From Atherinomorus stipes (lineage: Eukaryota; Chordata; Actinopteri; Atheriniformes; Atherinidae), in contig JALJCO010009074.1 in the NCBI GenBank assembly GCA_023101725.1, positions 585,001 to 649,000 on the forward strand: DNA of 64,000 nt, read 5' to 3'. Below are positions 59,201 through 64,000 of the stretch, in pieces (the first letter of the stretch is position 1; each line of letters starts with the position of its first letter). The translations under genes and the position numbers were made by a program. The notes beneath the pieces are model-generated. The model was not told the DNA's origin, searched no databases, and was given only the letters and a program-made list of their open reading frames with translations.

Positions 59201-61062
59201 GAGCCTCCTGGTGCTGCTCTGTCCAGCTATCTGCCCTGCTTGTCTTAGACGAGCTGAATCCACACCTAACGAAGAGGAGACACGTGGGAGACACAGAGGA
59301 AGAGACGGTAAGGACATATAGGAGATGAGTTTTAGGAGAGCTAAAGGTGAAGCAAGACATTCTGTAATGGGAAGGGAGCAACAAATAGATGCAGGAAGTA
59401 GGGGTGGATGAAAGAGGAAGATGGACATAAAACGCAGAGCTGATCTTGGCCTGCGTCAGTGTTCGCTTTGAATCATTCAGAGACGGACCTGAACAACAGA
59501 ATAATCATGTGACTGCAAACTGGAGGCTAAGAAAAGGAGTGAGAAAGAAGGCAGAAATAAAAGGCTGTGTTCTTTAGTGGTGTGAAGTGTGAAACGCTAT
59601 ACATTTTTGCACTTAATAACCCAAAACATTCACACGTTTCTTTTGCAAAGCTACTCACAATATGCATATTTTCTGTTACATAGAAAGAGAGATCGACCAA
59701 TGCAGATTTTTAGGGCCGATACAGCCAACATTTTCTCATCAGCCTCAGCTGATGAGAAAATGTCAAATCAACTAGATATTAATTTGACTCCCAAATTAAT
59801 ATAATGAAGGATACAATGAAAAGTAATTTTACAACTCTTAATATAAAAATCAACAAAGCACGTTTAAAGATATATAAAAAAGAAACGGTGCACTTGTAAA
59901 CAAATATTTGATAGAAACATTAAACATGTAATAATAGCAATAATAATTTTATATATATAATATAAAGTATATTATACATATATATATACACAGTATATAC
60001 ACATATATACACACACGACAGACAGACAGACAGTTTTTTTAAAGTCTGTAAATTATGCGAAGTGGGGGTAAGGGCCAACACACCCGACGTATTGGCCAAT
60101 GCCGATACCAAAAACCCCTGCAAATATCAGCCTAAAATATCGGCCAACCGATGTATGGGTCTATCCTTGTTACTGGATCACTGGATGGGCTCAGCTCTGT
60201 AGCACAGTCCGAACCATCAACTGTATATCTTACACAAAACATGATACGCGTATGTTACCCCAGCAGCTCGACTGAATAAGCTGGAATTTGCTGTGAAACA
60301 AGAATGATCCTTTCACTATGAAGCTGAGATGCGTAAAAAACTAGCAGGTTACATCTCACTCATTAACTCGAATAAGTGATAAATTTAATGAACTTCTAAT
60401 TTCTCATGACAGATTACGAAGACAAAGCACAATAAAATAAGCAAGACGGCCCAAATTAAAGCTTGATAAGAGAGTTATAATTTGAATAATTGAAAGGACA
60501 GTCTGTAAATTTGCAGTTGGTTGCAGACATAAGAGAAACAAGGTCTCTGATATATTGATGTGCCATTCGTTTTGATCAAGTTCATTTTCAAGAAAGTTAA
60601 CAAGTGGGCCAATCTTAGCTGGATTCAAGAGGCCTTGAACTGAACTGAATCTAAAGGCAGTTCTTCATAAAATGAGTTGACATTATAAGTTTAAGAGTAG
60701 AATGAAGTTATGCTCTATATACTGTAGATTTTTCACACCTTCACAAAAATAATACCCTTGGCATTTGTACAAATCTTTCTTCACATAATCTCACAGCCGA
60801 GCACAAGTTACAACACCTTACCTTGGAGTAAACTACTCTATTTCATAATGAAAAGTGCAATCCAAACACTGCGTCACTTTAGACGCAGTATTTGGATTTC
60901 CTTCACATCTCTATGGACAGCCGTCAGCATATGTGTGGTTCTCACCCAGAGCAGCCAGTCTCTGCAGCTCATCCTCGTTGTCAGTGCTGTGTGGCCGACC
61001 AATCTGAAGAACCTGGTTCTGGCCATCGCTGCTGGACTTGCAAAGCAGGACTCGGTTTGTAC
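47041..61062 (-). CDS. tab1: tab1: TAK1-binding protein 1, C-terminal six coding exons (gene span in window)
   Basis: TAB1 is the cytosolic adaptor that binds and activates the kinase TAK1 (MAP3K7) in TGF-beta, IL-1 and TLR signalling, and it also binds p38 alpha. Six minus-strand exons (60946-61062, 59154-59265, 56298-56442, 55692-55905, 51169-51322, 47041-47266) splice in phase at GT-AG sites to about 321 residues collinear with human TAB1 from about residue 185 to the end. The PP2C-like fold is recognisable but catalytically impaired: a Ser-Glu-Gly-Leu replaces the metal-binding Ser-Asp-Gly-Leu, and Glu-Asp-Met-Thr replaces Asp-Asn-Met-Thr. A Ser/Thr-rich linker and a PYVDF helix follow. 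The introns carry many transposons. Exons for the first ~185 residues were not found before 64000, so the gene is cut by the window edge. Identity rests on remembered family sequence; no search was run. Confidence 0.95.
47725..48974. mobile_element. Inverted-repeat element in the last tab1 intron, Harbinger-like
   Basis: Ends 'taatgccaggatcagac' and the complement of 'gtctgatccaggcttta' are inverted repeats with a TAA/TTA at each border. A 3-bp TWA target would fit PIF/Harbinger (inference). The terminal zones are rich in CG ('acgacggtcgccagg', 'gcgacgtctctgttggg'). It contains copy 2 of the 'ccctaaacc' repeat. No transposase. Confidence 0.7.
48040..48262 (+). repeat. Dispersed repeat with 'ccctaaacctaaca' core, copy 2
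   Basis: Same orientation and order as 23169-23385, including the short CA repeat just before it. Confidence 0.85.
49499..49721 (+). pseudogene. THAP-domain exon relic
   Basis: ATG opens MPLCRAVYGCSNHAIREKDT, close to the start of a C2CH THAP DNA-binding domain (M-P-x-C-x-A-V-x-G-C-x-N). A poly(T) run at 49558-49574 and stops then break the frame. The last codons read ARVYSDDFLKQ, like THAP 'ARVCSDHF' with Cys and His lost. The exon ends at ACAG followed by GTAAGA. It is probably a decayed THAP transposon or THAP-gene exon inside the tab1 intron, on the opposite strand. Confidence 0.5.
49722..51168. other. tab1 intron sequence, nothing further recognised
   Basis: Two short blocks, 50118 and 50448, share 'atgagcgttgcttt', hinting at a diverged repeat. 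No exon was seen before 51169. Confidence 0.45.
51169..51322 (-). CDS. tab1: tab1 exon: Ser/Thr-rich regulatory linker
   Basis: This 154-bp exon encodes GRIYPVSVPYSNSQSTSKTS, then VTLSLVMPSQ and an Asn/Thr/Ser stretch ending LEEGTPTP. It matches human TAB1 'GRVYPVSVPYSSAQSTSKTSVTLSLVMPSQ'. In mammals this linker holds the p38 alpha docking region, an O-GlcNAc serine and p38 target sites (family knowledge). The Ser/Thr residues around SQSTSKTS and the Thr-Pro-Thr are kept here. The acceptor is TTTTTCAG and the donor is CCAGG followed by GTAAGC. It leaves two bases (GG) of a split Gly codon. Confidence 0.94.
51448..51940 (+). repeat. Dispersed repeat F, least interrupted copy
   Basis: Serves as the reference for the copies at 14150 and 16119-18262, as noted there. 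Non-coding; lies in a tab1 intron. Confidence 0.8.
52731..54222. mobile_element. Element with 161-bp inverted repeats, about 1.49 kb
   Basis: 52731-52891 and 54062-54222 are complementary along their length: 'aactttatttactagactga', 'aattatatacc', 'gttgcaaagttttatgtttt', 'accgggttggtt'. The left arm holds 'gccgccatcttg', a YY1-type site. The interior is GC-rich and has an exon-like frame at 53136-53314. No transposase was recognised. It lies in the 4.4-kb tab1 intron. Confidence 0.88.
53136..53314 (+). pseudogene. Exon-like segment inside the long-inverted-repeat element
   Basis: ATG reads MLQAFYCQEGHVDQVMR. After one frameshift the sequence continues YNDLDYTYGLLYREVDVLEA and VLSLKEIRAETRQHPGKQQ, ending CAG followed by GTAGGC. 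It reads as an amphipathic helical protein with a normal splice donor. Family not recognised. It may be a captured host exon; the single frameshift suggests decay. Confidence 0.35.
54260..54387. mobile_element. Fragment of the 13301-type hAT MITE
   Basis: 'gtatcggatcagtattgggt' and the end 'ggattggtgcatctcta' match the right half of 13301-13637. The left end is missing. Confidence 0.7.
54500..55023. mobile_element. MITE with 'ggctgtgtccgaat' ends, 524 bp
   Basis: Perfect 14-bp inverted repeats ('ggctgtgtccgaat' and 'attcggacacagcc'). Internal 'ctatatagggc' and 'ctatataggggcc' are also paired. No target duplication was seen. Confidence 0.8.
55692..55905 (-). CDS. tab1: tab1 exon: end of PP2C-like domain
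   Basis: This 214-bp exon starts at a codon boundary (EIVAMVAAELAQQTSLEAVAQ) and runs through VVERVKRLHHDVY and SRHEDMTLLIR to LTPTQ plus the first base of Gly. It matches TAB1 'TSLDAVAQAVVDRVKRIH...CPRHEDMTLLVRNFGYPL'. Glu-Asp-Met-Thr stands where active PP2Cs have Asp-Asn-Met-Thr. The acceptor is TTCATAG before GAAATTG, and the donor is CACAGG followed by GTAGGG. Compared with human, the linker after the domain is shorter by several Pro/Ala residues. Confidence 0.95.
56298..56442 (-). CDS. tab1: tab1 exon: PP2C-like domain, degenerate metal site
   Basis: This 145-bp exon encodes 48 codons, AKSMPVIAEPEIHG, then DGVTGFLLLMSEGL, ending AHGPEQANQ. It corresponds to TAB1 'KPIIAEPEIHGAQPLDGVTGFLVLMSEGL'. 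Active PP2C enzymes have an Asp in the equivalent 'ASDGLWD' motif. Here it is Glu followed by Gly-Leu with no second Asp, as expected for the TAB1 pseudophosphatase. The acceptor is ACCGTCAG before T, and the donor is CAG followed by GTTAGC. The next intron is only 392 bp. Confidence 0.95.
56689..58057. mobile_element. hAT composite (family A ends), 1369 bp, exact 8-bp duplication
   Basis: Flanked by exact 'actgatac' at 56681-56688 and 58058-58065. Ends carry 'cagggctgccacaaacc' and 'catggtagcccta'. Inside are at least two unrelated repeat starts: 'ccgatatccgatattgtcc' near 56809 and 'ggctgcggctactgattatt' near 57111. An (ATCC)n run lies at 57534-57554. It lies in a tab1 intron. Confidence 0.85.
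57534..57554 (+). repeat. (ATCC)n microsatellite
   Basis: About five perfect ATCC units. Confidence 0.9.
58066..59153. other. tab1 intron; repeat-derived basic frame near 58427
   Basis: 58220-58570 has a frame reading LLEEERKRKRGRDRTRVKIR, a Lys/Arg-rich stretch of a type seen in fish repeat ORFs. 'attggttgcgc' followed by a CG-rich 'cgtcac' also precedes the THAP relic at 49406, so the two may come from one family. The rest is AT-rich. Confidence 0.3.
59154..59265 (-). CDS. tab1: tab1 exon: PP2C-like domain, STRRLGDY segment
   Basis: This 112-bp exon encodes 36 full codons, VDSARLRQAGQIAGQ then STRRLGDYRVK and ending NEIDLL. It matches the TAB1 segment 'GQESTRRIGDYKVKYGYTDIDLL'. The Arg-Arg-X-Gly-Asp motif is the conserved PP2C 'surxxGD' region and is intact. 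The acceptor is TCGTTAG and the donor is CTCAG followed by GTGAAA. The split Gly and Ser codons at its edges complete correctly with both neighbours. Confidence 0.94.
59686..60167. mobile_element. MITE-like element with 'ggccgatac' and 'atatcggccaaccgat' ends
   Basis: Left 'gagatcgaccaatgcag' and right 'cgatgtatgggtctatcc' are roughly complementary, as are 'agggccgata' and 'atatcggcc' inside. It holds TA-rich sequence (59940-60010) and (GACA)n at 60017-60033. It lies in a tab1 intron. Confidence 0.6.
60168..60945. other. tab1 intron, nothing recognised
   Basis: AT-rich, no repeats with clear ends. Confidence 0.5.
60946..61062 (-). CDS. tab1: tab1 exon: PP2C-like domain, GTNR segment
   Basis: This 117-bp exon encodes G-TNRVLLCKSSSDGQNQV through NEDELQRLAALG. 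It matches the TAB1 strand 'VGTNRALLCK' and the acidic 'ENEDELFRLSQLG' segment of the pseudophosphatase domain. The acceptor is CTTCAG before GTACAAAC, and the donor is CTGG followed by GTGAGA. The exon begins with two bases of a split Gly codon and ends with one base, which fits the next exon. The upstream neighbour, which should end in the YVANVG segment, was not found to its right. Confidence 0.93.
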
Positions 61063-63648
61063 CTGAAGCCACAGGAAAGCAATTTAAGCAGCGTGCACAT
61101 CAACACATTGATGCTAATGCAAGATTTACACTCAGGAGGAGTCACGTGAGAGAGGGCTGAATGCAAATAATGGAAGGGCAACAGGACCATTCAGAGCTCA
61201 ACAACCTTTTTATAAGAAAGATTATCTTTTTTATCTTTTTAGAAGAAAAATTGTTACTCGTCTAGCTGTTAGCTGTGAATGACTAAAGAAGGTGGAAGAA
61301 ATATTTTGCATTTGGGCCTCATCTCTCTGCCACGGACTCGGCTCATTTAGAACTGACCTTCTGCTTTCACATATATTTTCAACTACACTAGAAAGCCTAA
61401 TGCTTTAAATTACAGCTATGCTCACAAGTGGAGTAGGGAAAAGCAAGGATGTGACTAATATCAATTAAGTTTAACGCTGGTGGTATTGAGCAATGCTCAC
61501 TGACACGGCTGGCATGGCAACCACAGTTACAAGTATTAGTTATGCAAAAAAAAAAAAACTTAACATAATTAAAACTGTGCTTGTCATTTGAAAATGTTTC
61601 CACTAAAAAGGCTTATTATGCTTTAGTCCACTCTTTCATGGGCTGAATTCCATTAAAAGCTGATTTTATAATTAATCTGTCCTGTGTAAACAACAAAAAT
61701 ATGGAGACCTCACCAGCACTCATAAGCTAACCAGTCAACATGTATCTAATATTGCAAAGTTAACGAACTAATTAATTTCTTAATCTAAAAATAACCCCCC
61801 TAAAAAAAAGCCCTACCTTACAGGGCAACAACCTCACAAATTAACCAACCAAGAAGGTGCTCGTATAATTATTTGCTGATGAAGCCAAACTAGATCAATG
61901 ATTAATTAACTTTTATAATTACCCTTCTGGGCCACTGAGCAAAGCTGTCATGCAGTTGCAGACCGACCCATGTCTATGATCTGGAAGCGCCTGAGGCTGT
62001 GTGTGTGTGCTAATTAGCAGACAAGGCCATTCAATCGGCCACATCACTGTGTGTTAATTAGGATCAAAGATCAAGCCTGACACATCAACTCGGTTTCATG
62101 ATCACATGTGCAAAAGTAATGGTGAAATGTTCGCGTAGCATACACACTCCTACTTCCAGCTAGAACATATTCCACATCAGCAAACAGCTGCAAGTGATCT
62201 AATGAGCACATTTACTCCAAGTCTTGGACCTCACTGTGATTATAAGCTGTTGAACTTTTGACTCTCATATGAGAGGGCATTACTAATTAATAACCCTCAT
62301 TCTTTTTGAAGAGGAAAAAATAAGGAGTCCCTTTAATGCTGCAGAATCAAACATTCTAACAAAAGTGGCACAAACATCTAAAATAATGCATAAAAATGCA
62401 TAATCTTTAGGATTAACTTTGATGACTTTATAAAAGCAAACTTAGGAGTCGCTGTGGCTCCTTGAGGCTGTTGCATTTGCCACAGTCACCCAATGAACTT
62501 CCTCACAGTTACAGATCTGAAATAGCCTACAGGGCCGAGTATTAAAATAGACGGCTCATTTTTATTCTGCAGCCGAAGGAACTAAGTATGGATCTGCTCA
62601 CAAAGAAAAGAAGAACAAAAAAGAGAGAAGCACATGGAGGTTCTCAAGCTTCATGCTTTTATCTGGAGAAGCCTGATTTTGCAACAGGAATTAAAAAAAA
62701 AAGAGAAAAACTATGACTGATATTATGGGTAAGAGTTAAAAAAAAAAAAGTCATTCCAGCATCTGCTTGTATGCAGAAGTCCTTGTTCTCTGTAAAACCT
62801 GCACTTCCTCTGTCTGCAAGACAGAAAAGTAGCGAGTGCAGGATAATGCTTTATGTGTAGATGCTCCTTGTTTATAGCTTTAGTCTGAGCTTGTCATGAT
62901 TGGCTATAAAATCATCAGTCTAAGAACTTATCTATGGGCAAATGAGTGTGAGGATGATCTCACACTAAATTAGTTTGCAAGTTGTCTTGGAAGCAAATAA
63001 ATGTTTTAAATCCTTTTCAAATTTACAGCTTTAGCATGTAACATAATTTTGGGGGAATTTATGGGCAGAAAAGCAAAATACTGATCATTATGTTTTCATT
63101 CATGTACAATTGTGATAAATATTGTGTTTTTTTTTTTCCATTTATTATGACAACTTAAAACTAAAAGCATCAATATGTTACTATGGTATGAATCAAACCC
63201 TTGAATATTTCCCACTGACTGCTAAAGTTCAGCTGGCTGAAATTTCCTATATCAGCAGTTATTGTCACTGCATCTTACATAGTAGAAATATAATGGCCCA
63301 ACATACTGCCTGAGCAAAATCTTTAAGTTTCACTCTACATCAACAGATACTCAGCTTAAAAAAAAAAAAAACATCCAGGAAGCAGATGGAAAGTCAACAC
63401 TGCTCTTGTTTTCTAATAAGTTGTTCTTGCTCTAAGGAACATGGTCTACTTAGCAGAGGAAATTCTGCACGCCCACCTGCTTTGGTTTGCTCGGCAGGGA
63501 CTCAGCTGGCTGCCACATCACAGAGCAAGAGACGTCTCAACAAAGAAAGAGAGTGCTCTTTGATAAGAACACTGTTAGACCACATTTACAAAATGTGAAG
63601 CGTTGTTAAATATCTTCACATGCATAGAAAAAGAGTTGTTTATCACCA
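61063..63648. other. tab1 intron; upstream exons not found
   Basis: I looked on minus for the conserved segment ending LYVANVG that must precede the GTNR exon and did not see it. Poly(A)-rich runs lie at 61546-61558, 62692-62703 and 62738-62749. Confidence 0.5.
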
Positions 63649-64000
63649 GAGGTGGAAAGTAACTCTTACATTTTCTCACGTTACTGTGATCGAGTAGTTT
63701 TTGAGAGTAATTTGTAATTTTTTGAGTATTTTTTAAAATAGGTAATTTTTTTTACTTGTACTCAAGTACATTTTTGACCTGAATAATTATTTCATTGTGG
63801 AAAGCTCCCCATTATTTAGTAAAAAAATAAATGCAGGGGGAGAAAAATCAGCCTGAACGGGTGTGGAAGAGGTGGAAAAGGAAATCCTAGATCATATATC
63901 TCAGCAAGCTCTTTGTGGTCAAAGACAAATAAGGCATCATGCAGATATTGACAAATTTGACTAAAACTAGCATTCAGTAGGCAGAATATCCTGTGGAGCA
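63649..64000. mobile_element. Left part of a hAT-like MITE cut by the window edge
   Basis: Starts 'cagaggtggaaagtaac' and continues 'gtacttgtactcaagtac'-like sequence, the hallmark of a very common teleost hAT-type MITE with 'cagaggtggg' ends. The right end lies outside the window. Confidence 0.6.

Noticed and set aside
1..64000. CRISPR arrays, bacterial operons, rRNA genes, phage-like modules
   Set aside because: None present. No regularly spaced repeats, and the only secure gene is an intron-containing vertebrate gene.

Overview
This is a vertebrate nuclear window, almost certainly from a teleost fish. It is AT-rich, full of introns and dispersed repeats, and has no operons or long bacterial-type ORFs. 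The mobile elements are the kinds common in teleosts: short hAT-type elements with 8-bp target duplications, tRNA-derived SINEs, CR1/L2-like LINE fragments, TA- or TTAA-flanked MITEs and long (CA)n tracts.

Only one protein-coding gene is secure. The right third (about 46.9-61.1 kb, minus strand) holds the last six coding exons of tab1 (TAK1-binding protein 1, TGF-beta-activated kinase 1 and MAP3K7-binding protein 1). Each exon joins the next in phase at GT-AG sites. Together they encode about 321 C-terminal residues: the second half of the PP2C-like pseudophosphatase domain, the Ser/Thr-rich linker and the C-terminal TAK1-binding helix. The N-terminal exons were not found between 61.06 and 64.0 kb and probably lie beyond the right edge.

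A CpG-rich block at about 29.2-30.0 kb looks like a promoter plus first exon on the minus strand, with a good splice donor at 29162. In human, MGAT3 lies downstream of TAB1 in the same orientation. This block may therefore be an untranslated first exon of mgat3 whose coding exon lies left of the window; that is inference only. The interval 0.3-29 kb contains no recognisable coding exon and would then be intron.

Everything else I can support is mobile-element material, much of it nested. At 16.1-18.3 kb an old repeat holds a hAT element that itself holds a truncated LINE, and the same repeat holds a second, unrelated MITE. At 33.2-36.3 kb a 2.69-kb hAT-like element with an exact 8-bp target duplication splits an L2-type reverse-transcriptase relic. 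Inside tab1 introns lie a long-inverted-repeat element with an exon-like insert (52.7-54.2 kb), a hAT composite with an exact 8-bp duplication (56.7-58.1 kb), a Harbinger-like element (47.7-49.0 kb) and a THAP-domain exon relic (49.5-49.7 kb). I found no evidence of a new self-contained system. The best leads are the structure of the last tab1 exon and two exon-like segments carried inside inverted-repeat elements.
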